Positions 19,174 to 30,068 of a stretch of DNA of 64,000 bases are shown piece by piece. Location of the stretch: contig JBBPFI010000002.1 in assembly GCA_037974965.1 (NCBI GenBank), positions 1-64,000 on the forward strand. The letters are read 5' to 3'. The DNA comes from Dacryopinax spathularia (taxonomy: Eukaryota > Basidiomycota > Dacrymycetes > Dacrymycetales > Dacrymycetaceae). Numbering within the stretch: the first letter of the stretch is position 1; each line of letters opens with the position of its first letter. The position numbers were made by a program, and so were the translations under genes. The notes below the pieces were generated by a model. The model had not been told where the DNA came from, did no database searches, and was given only the letters and a program-made list of their open reading frames with translations.

Positions 19174-22100
19174 CTATTCATCTTCGACCCACCACTTTCT
19201 GCGGACATCGCCGCATAACTGCAGATACTGAGCAAGGGCACCGCTCAAAACCATGCGTAACGAGTCCGGCTGTTGACCTTGATAACAGTTCACCTCAACC
19301 CGCTTTGTGTGTCCGGCCATAGCTAGTCTTGCAGCTTCCATGGGCCCGTCTTCCGCCCTGGATTGATGCTCGAGCTCCCTCGTGGTAGATGTCTCTCTCT
19401 CTCCCATTATAACGGCGAAGCAAAACTGCCGCCATTTCTGGGATGTTAGACGATAACCAGTGATATGTTCGGTCGTTTGGAGCATACCAGCTCCCCAGTC
19501 CCGCAAAGCGATATCGTATCCAGGAACCAAGGTGAACATGTTGTGAGACGTGTGGAGATGTTCGACAACGTTTTCACGGGTCCAGCGCTGTTCATTGATC
19601 TTGAAATCTTTGAGGGGCACGTCGGCTCTCTGGAAGAGGCATACAATGGTAGGGCGGATGAGGAGGTCGCAAAGTAGTTTGAGTCTCGACATCGTCTTCA
19701 TGCTGGTTCGGGGAGTGTAATATCGTTTTCCGGAGGTGGTCATGCTTTTATCCTCTCGTGTGATCTTCAAAAGCCGTCCATCCTCAACCCAGAAGATGTC
19801 GCGAGCTGCGATGGCGTCCCCAGTCTCGGTCTTGCACGCGAATGTGGCGGACAAACGACACGGTACGGTGGTAGCCCAGTCCAAGGTCGCCCAGTCGCAA
19901 CACCAGCGACATACACGCGATACCCACTCCTGCCACGCCACAACATTGGGATGGCCGTTCGTAAAGAAGCGTTTACCTAAATCCCCCTGCTGAAAGCGCA
20001 ACCAAAGCTTTCCTTTAACCGCCGCCCAAGATGGGCAGCGGGTGTAGTACGGTTGAGACTCCCTGGTTGAGTCCACGAAGCAAAGGCTCAAGTCCGATAA
20101 GCCAAGATCGTCTAGCGATACGTTGAGAAGACAATTCTTGAAGAAGTCTTCCTCCAAGGCCCTCATGCGAGCCATGATTCTAGTACCGCAGTCTTTCCAG
20201 CTTCTCCAGTCGTTCGACAGCTGATCTCCTGGGAGTCCGACAATGCGAAATTTATCACCCTCCGGGCTCTCTTCTACCATCCAGTTCTTCATTGTACGCC
20301 GGGAATTATGATCGTTCCGAAGATACCGTATAGCATGTCGGTAGAGCCCGAAAGGATAGGTATAGGCAGTCGCGCTCCCATCGCTATAATGGGGACGTAA
20401 CTCTTCAATTGCACTAGCGGATGATTAGTTGCCTGTGCAAAGATTGGAACTAGAAACCGACCTTGACATGCGGTCCGGGCTGTTCTCCTTGAGCAGTACA
20501 AGCTGCCCCAGGCAGATCTCTCGAATGAGCCTGGTGAGCTGGGCAAGTTTGCCGGACAAATCGTTGGCATCCTTTGGAAGATGCCCATTGCTGTCCATAC
20601 CGACCACCAGCGAGAACGACATCGAGTATGATGACCAAGCCGACTTGGGAGTGCGTTGTTGCGCCCCTAGCTGGAGAACAGGCAGAGGTTGATGGAGAGC
20701 AAACAGCAGACGCTGCATATGTAGAATCATCGCCCATTCTTCTTCTCGCTCCGTTTCGCTTGAGTTTTCGGCTTGCGAGCAAAGAGTATCCCGCTCGAGG
20801 TCGAGACTGGGGGGTGCGGATTTCGATGCTGCCTCTTCCGCAAGCCGCCAAGTTTCGCTGAGGAGCTGTCGAGCCTCCTCTGAAGTACCCAGCTTACCAC
20901 CGGATGTCCGGCTGAGTCGGAGTGCCCAGCACAGAAGACGATACTGGGTTCTGAAATAGCGCCGCTCGCTGGCTGAGTGCACCAGTCGACATAGGGGATA
21001 GTCTCTGTGTCCTCTTTGTGAGAAAGGTATTAGTGACATTAGCCGCCTACAGTGTCTGACGCTTGCGTACCCTTTGGCGCTATTGAGCGCCGTACGAACA
21101 TTGTGACATGCAGGGCTCTCCAATAGCATGTTGATCTGGTTCTTCCACATGGTAAACCACGTTCGTACCCAACGGAGGGGTAGATCATCGCGGGACGCTT
21201 CCTGTGCCATCTCGAACTTGTTGGCTGGCAGGGCGTCGAAGTCGGACTGACGCCATCCGACGATGCCACAAAAGCCTCGATACATCGGGTGATTCCACGG
21301 CTCATGAAGAGCTGGAGCTGTCGACGGTGCTGTTGTGAAGGGGAGCGCAGCTGTTTTCGACGTTGATCCCTCCGAGACCAAGCAAGCTTGTCGGTGTTCA
21401 GGTGTGTCGGCAAGCTCGTTCCATTCCGTACCGTTTCGCATGCATTGGGCTGGTCGACTGCTCCATCTTACTTGGGCCTTGTCCATCTTCGGGTGGATGG
21501 TGTTGCAGTGCGTCTTTGCACTGTCTTGAGTGGAGAAACCGCGGTGACAAATATGACAGCACTCCTTGAATGCAACCGGGAGGTAGGGTAACCGTTGAGA
21601 CAATGCCTTCCCTGGGAACAACCATTCTGCCTTATCCTCGCGTCCTCCAACAGGCAGCCAGTCCCTCACCTCCAAGAACTTTACTACATCGTTCATTATC
21701 TTATCAGCCTTGTTCTTCTTGTGGAGGCCGCAAGATCGTCCTTGCTCCTCTCGAGCAGTGCGCTCCCGCCGAGACCTGCTACGAAGATGACCGCGCAAGC
21801 CATGCAACGTCACGACGATCCCGCAGGCTGTGCAACCAAGAATCCCGACGTTCTTCTCGCGCGTGGGATCCCAGCGGCCAATGAGTACGAAGAGGTTCCC
21901 GGCACGTAACTCCTCAGCTTGCCATTCCAGCTCGCCAGGCTTCTCCTTTGCGGGAAGCTGGATCGCTGGCTTTCGGGACTTCGGCGCTTGGGCAGCTGTG
22001 GAGGAGAACACTGGGGTTATGGCAGTACTCGAGCTCGGAGACTCGTCGTCTTCTTCAATGGCCTCTCCCTCGTCTTCAAAATCCGTCCAGTCGCTGTCAG

Positions 22101-22724
22101 ACGGGACGGCGGTAGGCGCAGCGTCCATATTTTCGTCAGACCGCTCGGACGCTGCCGTTTTCGGCGTCAATGCTTGATCGGCTTGGACCGGGAACATGTT
22201 GGAGAATACGCCGCTCGTCTCTACCGGGTTGATACGAGAGTGCGTCGTTGCGAACTCGACATCTTGCTCGAAGAGCTGTCTCATAATCGCGCGGTTCCTG
22301 GCAATGTTCGACTCCCTAAATCGTCCCGGGGGCATGAGTGACATTTCATCCGCACATCGGCCGCTACGCACCGCTCTGTCTCATAACGCGACTTCTTAGA
22401 AGGACACCCCATATCTGCCTCTCTTGCAGTTGCAGTCGAGCCATCCAGTCCCCTTTCAATGTCCAGGTCCTTTACAACGCGCTGACGTTTGGCTTGTTGA
22501 CTGTCGATGTGATCGGTCTCGTTTCTAGGAGCGCTGCTTTGCCCCGGGCTGGCGGAGCGGGTTGGGTACGATCGTGAGTCTGGATCGCAGACTTCGCCGT
22601 GCATTCGTTTCTTCAAGAACGGACGCCATCCATGGTCTGCTCGGGCTAAAGTAGCGAGGGCCGGAACCTCAACGCAATCCAGCGAGCATAGACCGTGCCT
22701 TGTAGAAGTGGAAAGGGGCGGCAT
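19174..22724 (-). CDS. Large OrsD-type zinc-finger protein
   Basis: Exons 22372-22724, 20462-22315 and 19174-20413 join in phase to give 1,148 aa; an optional 60-bp in-frame intron near 21000 would remove about 20 residues. The N-terminus has basic patches (KRQRVV) and an acidic run (DWTDFEDEGEAIEEDDE). Near residue 280 comes CTACGIVVTLHGLRGHLRS and about 100 residues later CCHICHRGFSTQDSAKTH: the paired zinc sites of an OrsD-like domain. The remaining 700 residues are helical and Trp-rich, ending in WWVEDE. They resemble the region that in fungal telomere-linked RecQ proteins precedes the helicase, but no helicase motif is present. The frame is intact. It is divergent in sequence from the two shorter OrsD copies here. 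Confidence 0.72.
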
Positions 22725-23457
22725 GGGGGATAACGCGGCCGGCGAGTTGAAGGTCGTTCGGGGACTTGTTGACCCCTTAAAAAATGATAAAAGTTACCCA
22801 AGGTGCAGAAGAGGAAACCGGGGGTGGGATGAGGGTGCTCCTGAGTTTTTTTCAAGGCGGAGCGGGAGTACTTTCCTTTTGATGGGAAAATGACCGCGCT
22901 TCTTCCGAAGTGCTATTTGCATGGAAAGTGCCCTGAAGCGATCCTGGGAGTGCTGGTACTGAGCAGCTATCGCTTCAAGTAAGGTTTGCCTTCTCCGCAG
23001 TGTTGAGACGATCACTATGTATCTCACGAAGTTGGATTTGTATCCCACGAAGTTGGATTTGTATCCCACAATGTTTGGGCTGCATCTCGCGATGTTGAGA
23101 CATCGCTTACGGATTGAGATGCCTTGAGGGATCTCCAACAGCCGGGTTGGCACAACGACGGGTCCGGCCAATCGCGCAATGCTGCCTAGAGTAGACGATG
23201 ATCACCCGCATGGAAGCAGCCCATCTGAAAAATCCCAGAATGTCATTCTCCCGCTATGCTTGCACTCCCTGCACAGTGTCGCGGAGCTACATTGGAAAGG
23301 TGGGAACACCCTCGAGGAAGTCTTCAGGGACACGGACCATATTCCCTGCCGCTTCACGATCTCCTTGATATCGTGTCGGGCCAGCCCAAGCAGGACAAGA
23401 GATCGTCACATCTGGTTCCCGCACAACGTTTTATCTCAGACAACTTATCCCAAGGCC
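22725..23457. other. Spacer with a 21-bp tandem repeat (23025-23110)
   Basis: No gene seen. At 23025-23110 the motif TATCCCACGAAGTTGGATTTG is repeated two to four times with decay. The right part (23120-23457) lies just past the stop of the PIF1 gene and may be its 3' untranslated region. Confidence 0.6.
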
Positions 23458-25787
23458 TCACATTCCTCTGTTTGAGCGGGCTTCCACTCTGACGGACAGG
23501 ATTCCAGGGTGGGCAACTTCTTCAGGAACTCGAGTGCCTCTTGGCTGCATCGCACCTGGGAAGCAATCAGCTCGCCTGCCTTCACTCAAATGTACCTCAC
23601 CGACCTTTTGCTTTCGGAACCCATCGACCACCAACCCAGCCGGCGAGCGAGTTCGCGATAGTGCTACGTAGACGTGGCCTGTGCACACCGATCAATCTTG
23701 CCAGCCTGTATCGTAAAGCAAACCATCCCTACCGGCTGCGAAGGCTCGGTCCACGTGCGCGACACATCGGTCCAGCGTCATACCTTGAGCCTTGTGAACG
23801 GTCACCGCATAGGCAAGTGTAAATGCATACTAATGATATAACTCAGTAACTGCTCTAAAATTCTGATAACTGGGACTTTACCTGTCGCAACAGAACGGAA
23901 TTGCCTTCTTTGTCAAATGCTTTCCAAGAGTGCCTCTGCATGTACATAACGACCCTCTCGCCGCCTATCGACCAGAGCACGACAGGCTGTGCGGAGGGAT
24001 CCCTCGGGGTGCTTCTCCATTTACCTTTGGATCCCTTTACATTCCACTCGTACGGCGTCACAAACGCCAAGACCTGGCCTAGTGAACCATTGACAAGTCC
24101 CGTCTCCTGGTCGTTCCGGAGGTGTAGGACAACAGCCCCAACGGCAAGCTGCAATCGTTCAACAGCTGGGATATCGTAGCACATTGCGCGGATCTTCTCC
24201 ATATTCTTGATGTTAGAGGTGAACCTTGCTCTTGACGTCCATATCAAAGCGCGGTTCATGCCGACGAGCGTATCCAAGGCACTTTCATTCATCTGTTTCA
24301 CCTCTTTCCTGGTACAGAATCTGGAAATACTCAGCAAACGCTATCGCCATGCAGATGCTGGGAGGAAAGACAGACAAGTGCGCACATTCCTCTTTCTCAC
24401 CCCAAGGAGGTTCACGGTCCAGGAAGGAGCCGAAATAGTCCTCGGTCTCTGGCGGAACGTACCCGACTCGGATGTTGCTGAGGTGGCTGATGTATTCTGG
24501 AACTCTGGAAGTCACAACAGTTCGGGCACCAGCGCGTCAGGGGTACGCACCCGCATCGTCTTGGCGCAGAACGGTCTTGAACTCCAGACTTCTAATTGTT
24601 GGCAACCATGCGTTGGCCTTGAAGAACGGAGCAGTCCCCCCTTTGGCGCTTTTCCGCGGAATGGGAGGCAGCTGCAGTGGGTCACCGCTGAAGATCACCT
24701 GGTAGGACATTGCAGATTAGCAAGCAGGACATGCGTTGGAAGTCCCGACGCACCTGTAAACCGCCAAACCATGCATCAGGCTTCTTCCGCAATCGGCGTC
24801 CCAGTTGTTCTAGTAGATCGAACATATCGGCATGGATCATCGAACCTGTTTCTCAATGAGCAGCTTGTTGCATGCGAGTGACTTTGCTCACCCTCATCAA
24901 TTACCAGACATTTCGCCCTCTTCCATCGGTCGATAACGGCCGGGCGTTTACTTAGGCGCTTATAGTGCATCTCAACCGTTCCTATACCCCACCCGATGCC
25001 CGCCCACGCGTGCATGGTCTGACCTTGTATGCCCTGCGCAGCAAGTCCGGTTGAGGCAGTCACGGCTACTCGACCGCGGCCGTACATGTCCACGAGGCGA
25101 TTGACAAGTCGTCGCACGAGATGGGATTTACCCGTTCCTGGAGTTGTGGTCAGGCGGATTCAGCTCTCGTTGGAAGGTACGCACCCGCACAACCTGTGAA
25201 GAACACACTTTCCCCGTCCATCACCCAACGCCAAACCAGCCTCTGCTCCTTGGAAAGCACCTCTCCGTCCGGCCATCGGTATAGTTGGTCGTTATGGTTC
25301 AATAAGGTTACGAATCTTGCAGCATCGTTGACGACGCCATCCCTGTTCCGGGCACGCCGTTCGTCCTCTTCCACCTCATCCGTAGATTCATCGCTCGAGC
25401 TCTCGTCATCCGAATCTTCCGTCGTTTCCTCCTCATCGGTAAGATCCTCCATATCGGACGACTCCGTAGGCTGATCTTCCTCATCGTCGCGTCGCTGCAC
25501 CACGGAGTTCGGCTGAGCTGCGAGGGCTCTTTCGAGGGCTCTTCGGCTTACTGGTTTATGTGACTGCTCCGAAGTTGAGGACACCAGGTACCTGGTATGA
25601 TGAGACGGGGGCGCACCTTCTGAGTCACAGTTCGTAGCTTTGGTATTTCATCGTCTCCAGGAAGACCGTTGCGTACTTCGGCAGTCCGTATTACGTTTAA
25701 CGAAGCTCGGTGCTGTCGAGACTTCTCGAGAATCTCTTTCTCCGCCAAGGAGCAATTTTCTAGCCCCCACACGAGATGGTCGAACAT
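23458..25787 (-). CDS. PIF1-like: PIF1-family DNA helicase
   Basis: Eight or so introns of 44-60 bp can all be removed in phase, giving roughly 640 aa. After a short N-terminal part (MFDHLVWGLENCSLAEKEIL) and an acidic stretch (TDEEETTEDSDDESSSDEST) come LSKEQRLVWRWV, Walker A GCAGTGKSHLVRR, TASTGLAAQGI, HAWAGIG, motif II DEGSM, GDPLQLPPI, VLRQDDA, LVNGSLGQV, VTVHKAQGMTLD (motif V) and VYVALSRTRS (motif VI). PIF1 enzymes are 5'-to-3' helicases that unwind G-quadruplexes and strip telomerase from ends. All core motifs are present, so it is probably active. Start at 25787 is the first in-frame ATG; more upstream exons are possible. No HUH/Rep motif is seen nearby, so it is not an obvious Helitron. 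Confidence 0.88.
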
Positions 25788-26038
25788 CAAACTTGGTCCG
25801 CAGTTGTCCTTGTAGGGAAGAGTCAAAGCAAGGGCGAGTGTGGCCGAAGGACAAGGGTCATCTTCCCGACTGCCTCAGAGTTCAAGTCAGAACCCTATAC
25901 TAAGGAGAATCCCCGGACGCACTCACTGATTGTAGGGATCCTAGACTACCGAACACACACTCCTCGTACACATACACACCCTCATCCATCCAAAAGCTTA
26001 CATTTCCCTGATGCCGTCTCCTAGCCCCCAAGTATGAG

Positions 26039-26560
26039 AGAATGGGACTCTTCGACGAGGAACTCGGACGAGCAGCTGGACAAAGAGGACGAGTACGGCC
26101 TTCTGTCCGCTCCGCCATTCAATAAAGTCTCGTATATGGCTCAGGTACCCTTGCATAAACTGCCATTTTAGCCCACAACCCGAGCCAGAAGGACGAGATA
26201 TCACTAGTGCATGTCGACTCCTGCCTACCTCTTGTGCATTACTAATACACACGAACCCAGATGAGTGCCATCGTGCTATGGCGAGACGAGGGATCCGGAG
26301 GGGCACGCTCTTTCCGGGGATGAGCATCGCGCTCCTGCCCTACCAGGCGCTCACGGCGGATTGGATGGGGCGGACGGAGAGGGAGTCATCGTGCGTGCCC
26401 CGAAAACGATGTAAGCGCCCGGTTATCTCTCACATTCTTGAAGGCGGTATCTTTGCCGGTGAGATGGGGACTTGGTGAGACGGTGCAAGTGATCGCCCAC
26501 TTGCTGAACTTGTAGTCTCTCATTCGCCAATTTGGCTATAGATCGGTGTACAGAGCCATT
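26039..26560 (+). pseudogene. N-terminal fragment of an SNF2-RING relative
   Basis: The plus strand encodes WDSSTRNSDEQLDKEDEYGL, then LLPYQALTADWMGRTERE and GGIFAGEMG followed by QVIAHLLN. These align in order with WDTYSIESDEF, LFPYQAMGVDWMARVER and GGILADEMGLGKTIQVIAHLV of the intact gene at 9.8-12.8 kb. The Walker A lysine is lost (GLGETV-like reading, with stops around it), a large part between the first two pieces is missing, and nothing of the RING or C-terminal lobe remains. It is divergently placed to the PIF1 gene. A clear non-functional fragment. Confidence 0.7.
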
Positions 26561-26834
26561 GTCAATGGGACCTGTTGTGCTTGTCATTTGTTGCGTGCTC
26601 CGCCTTCCTGGGGTTGCTCCAACACATCTGCCTCTCAATCAACGAGATCTGGGCATTGATTGTTGCCTGCTACCAGCAACCTTAGCTGCAGCCTTTGCGC
26701 GTGGTTGGTATTTGTTCAAAGGACGCTTAGTACACTCTACAGGCCGCATTTGATGTATAAGGATGAAACGATGTGCATTCGTAGAGACGTACAGAAGACT
26801 GTGCTATGTCAAGATGTTGGACGCAAGGGAACGA

Positions 26835-27753
26835 TTACGCCATGTGGTAAGCTTTCCGGGTAGTGCTGGGAACAAAAGAGCGGCGTCCTGGGCGAGGAAC
26901 ATGTACTGATGGCCGAGTCTGCCCCACCGCCTGCGTCGTCAGGCGGTTGGCGAACATGTAGAACAGCTCATGCCTGGGCACCTCGATGTCGCCAAGCTTG
27001 GAGTCCTTCACGACGATGACGTTCGTCATCTTGAGTTGATCGGGGTTCCAGGTGCTGCGCCGGCCGATGACACGGAAGGAAGCTCGTCCACCATTCCGGT
27101 CTTGGTAGTCGATAACGCCGAGCCTGCAAATGGTGCGCAGAAGGATGTTCTCATCATCACCTTCTCTGCAATACGGGTTTAGTATCGGAAGCCCTCGATA
27201 GCAGGTTGCACTTACATTTCCCAGTCGAGATCATCTTGTGGCACATCAAACGGTAGCTTGCGCCTGGAACGTCGCGCCGAACGGGTGAACCTTGTCCGCA
27301 GGATCCCCATAATCCCCTGATGGCCAGCAACAGAGCAGTTGAGATAACCTTGGATCAATCGCATGATGTTATAAGCAGCAAAGTAGCACATCATCTCGCT
27401 GTTAGTGTGTTAGCATGCTTGGGTTTGATGAGAAGATACGTGACTTACCGAGAGCGGTCGAATTCTTCCGGAGTGTAGAGTGCAATCTGCACATTCTCGA
27501 CGATGATCTGGCGAAGTTGCACCGCTAGACCAGTCACAAAGGGTCCATCGTGTGAGCGTCTCGCGTCCCAATGCCATCGAGCACCTTCAGCAGTTGTGAT
27601 GGCCCACACGTTCTGCATGGTCTCGTATTGCGACGCGAATGTGGGATCATCAAGGTGCCAGCCCCTCGAAATGTCGGCCTGTATTTCCAGCCAGATCTGG
27701 AAGCATGTCAAGTCGAGGGAGATGCTGGGGACAAAGGCCTTCAGGCGGTCCAT
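26835..27753 (-). CDS. Conserved-looking hypothetical protein, 272 aa
   Basis: Exons 27449-27753, 27216-27398 and 26835-27165 with two 50-bp introns keep one frame. The protein is globular and mixed alpha/beta by composition: LTCFQIWLEIQADISRGW, then MMCYFAAYNIMRLIQGYL, a basic RRSRRK patch, and DENILLRTICRLGVIDYQD. The ATG at 27753 follows a CAG that could be a splice acceptor, so an upstream exon is possible. No motif of a known enzyme was recognised. It is divergent to the gene at 28031 across 277 bp. Confidence 0.55.
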
Positions 27754-28030
27754 CTGGCAGGCGGAGCGGTCGTTCTTGGTGGTGGTGGTTTGCTGGAATG
27801 GATGATGGCCTTCGTGTCTGGCAGACGCGGATTCATATTTGTTGTGGCACGTGCAGCCCCTCTTCTGGAAAGGCAGTGCGTATACTCAGCCTTATCTCCA
27901 CCAGCATCATGTGGAGGTCGATGACAAACCCTCCCTCACCAAAACCACGTGCAGGACAAGCCAATCAATCGGTCACAAACGGCTTGCTGTCCAAGAGCAC
28001 CTTGCCCTCTTTTCGGTACCTACAGTCACC

Positions 28031-28632
28031 ATGGCTAACCCCGGTACGCTATGCGGATATGACTTGCTCTGGAAATGGACTGATGGACCTCACAGGAGCC
28101 GGCGTACCATTGACGATACTCAATCAACCGTTTGGGGAGTACGGAGTGTCATACGACTTTGACACTCTGGACCTTACTTTGCCACCTCCAAATGGTTGGT
28201 GGATTCATTCGGGTACGTATCCTATCCTTGATTCGCTAGAGACCTGTCTAATGAACTGCTCTAGGATCATGGTATCGCGTCCTTATCGGCGAAATGTATA
28301 ATGCGAACCTTGTTCGCATCGAGAAGAGCATGTACGGTGCTCTCGGTTTCCCCAGCGACTTCTATCTCCTTCTAGTTCACCTCGTGTCTCTTCAGCCCCG
28401 AGGCTGCTTCGCTACAACTATACAAGCATTGGATATATACTCGATCCCTGAGAACGACATGCACGTACTGGATCGGTTCCAACTTGGCGGTGTCGAGTAT
28501 CCGTTCCCAACTGGACCGATCCCGGTAGAACTCGACCCTCATGACTTGGGCCTGCATCCGGCTGTGCCGCCAGCTCGCCCCCGCCTCGTCAATGAGAGAG
28601 TAGTGATGAGAGTCGAGGATTGGCACGTTTAG
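28031..28632 (+). CDS. Small hypothetical protein, 165 aa
   Basis: Exons 28031-28043, 28096-28212 and 28265-28632 join in phase; the ATG has a good fungal context (CACCATGG). The protein reads as a compact globular domain: PLTILNQPFGEYGVSYDFD, WWIHSGSWYRVLIGEMYNA, then LLVHLVSLQPRGCFATT. There is no signal peptide, membrane segment or recognised catalytic motif. Tight introns and an open frame suggest a real gene. The partner on the minus strand at 26.8-27.8 kb may share the promoter. Confidence 0.55.
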
Positions 28633-28853
28633 AGCAGGTCAGCCCCAGTCAACATCAACATCTTGTTGTCAATTATTGACGACGTGACAGGTTCAATGAT
28701 TCCCCTGTTGTAGTCCATAACTAGCGATCATTCCTGGGTCGAGAGATTGCCGTTTACCCTCTTCTTGTAGAAGCATGCAAAGATAGTGACCTTGATGATG
28801 CAGTACCTAACAAACTGTATGCCCACTGTAATGCATTCGCCGGTCCATCCTCC

Positions 28854-29654
28854 CTAACTCTCCCGAACGTGCCAACTAAGAGTCCAATCCACTCTCACTA
28901 GGTAACTGCGAGCCGTTTTCCTTCCCATGCTCTCACTTGCCCGGGACAATAAACTTGTCCATGCGCCAGAAGATCCCTCACGCGGCCCAATGGAGTCCTC
29001 ACGCGCCAGAAAGATTCCCCGCGCCCTGACTGCAAGTGAGGGCACACTGGTAGGGGAACCCCCTCCAGCGCGTAAGGGAACCCCTTGGGCGTGGAAAGGA
29101 ACCCTGTACGCGCGGAAGGGAGCTTCGTGAGCGCGTAGAACAACCCCATGGATGACGCCGCAGGAGTGTATCGCTCTCACGGCACAGGCGAGTTGGGCAC
29201 ACCATTTGATGCGCTGGGCGGTGGTGGGAGACGTACTCGGGTCTTGCTCGGCCCGCTTGAGGTACTGAAGAAGGTCGCCGCGCCTCATCAGGGGCAGCAG
29301 ATACAGGGAGCATGTTTGGCGATCGAATCCCAGTGGAAGCAGGACATATGGGCATTTCGTTCCTGGCAAGGTGTCCGCCAGTAACATATAGCAGTTGAAC
29401 TCGTGTTCAATGCCTTCACGGAGACTCTTGTCGTCCGGCTTACGAGGCTTCTTGACCACCCAATCATCTTTGGGGTCATTGGATGCAAAGACGAGAGCGC
29501 CTTGTCCAACTCCGATTGGGTGTGTCTGATGATGATTGGCTCGAAGTTCGCTGGGCAAGAGTCGGTAACGTGTTTCCGCGGGGGGGTGAGGGGGCGAAGG
29601 GGAAGAGGCAGTAGTCAGAGATGATGCTCACATTGGCGTAGTTGTCGAGAACAT
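28854..29654 (-). pseudogene. Protein kinase-like gene, copy 3, cut off at the catalytic loop
   Basis: It has the same 23-nt first exon (29632-29654, MFSTTTP) and a second exon with the N-lobe: GVGQGALVF, VVKKPRK, GIEHEFN, and RIKWCAQLACAVRAIHSCG. After GVIH the kinase ends abruptly. Where copies 1 and 2 continue HAD...N, this copy runs into GTAAGGGA-type minisatellite sequence (28970-29145), read as Arg/Pro/Ser-rich residues to a stop at 28854. The catalytic Asp, DFG region and C-lobe are absent, so it cannot be an active kinase. Confidence 0.8.
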
Positions 29655-29754
29655 TGTAAAGAGAGTGACGAGTTCGGTGACAGATGCCTAAATGAAGAGC
29701 ACAAGTGATATACATACAGCTTAAGGAGGGCCAGGGGGTGGCGGGCGCCCTGGC

Positions 29755-29950
29755 AATGGGGAACACCCGAGGAATTCCCTTACGCGGCCAGGGGGCTCCC
29801 TTACGCGGCCAGGGGGCTCCCTTACGCGGCCAGGGGGCTCCCTTACGCGGCCAGGGGGCTCCCTTACGCGGCCAGGGGGCTCCCTTACCTACGCAAGAGG
29901 ACTGCCTTACGCAGCGAAAGGAATGCAGCGGGATCCCTTACCGGACCCAA
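29755..29950. repeat. 21-bp tandem minisatellite, inverted relative to other GTAAGGGA blocks
   Basis: CCCTTACGCGGCCAGGGGGCT recurs with an exact 21-bp step (copies at 29780, 29801, 29822, 29843 and 29864, then a variant at 29885). Weaker CCCTTAC units continue to about 29945. The units are the reverse complement of the AAGGG form. It is the most homogeneous array of the family and lies 120 bp upstream of the 929-aa gene. Confidence 0.9.
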
Positions 29951-30068
29951 ATGAAGCTGCGACCCGAATGGAGAGCGCCGGTAGGACCCCTCAAGTGCTG
30001 CGCTTGTCCATTCTCGGGTATAGAGTATACCCCTCTGCAGAGATCATCGCCGTCTGTCTGCTCAAAGA

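Noticed and set aside
23458-25787. Helitron transposon around the PIF1 gene
   Set aside because: No HUH/Rep domain, no TC start or CTRR end with hairpin was found next to it; the protein ends soon after motif VI like a cellular PIF1.
29780-29900. CRISPR-like appearance of the 21-bp repeats
   Set aside because: The repeats are head to tail without spacers, and the genome is eukaryotic.
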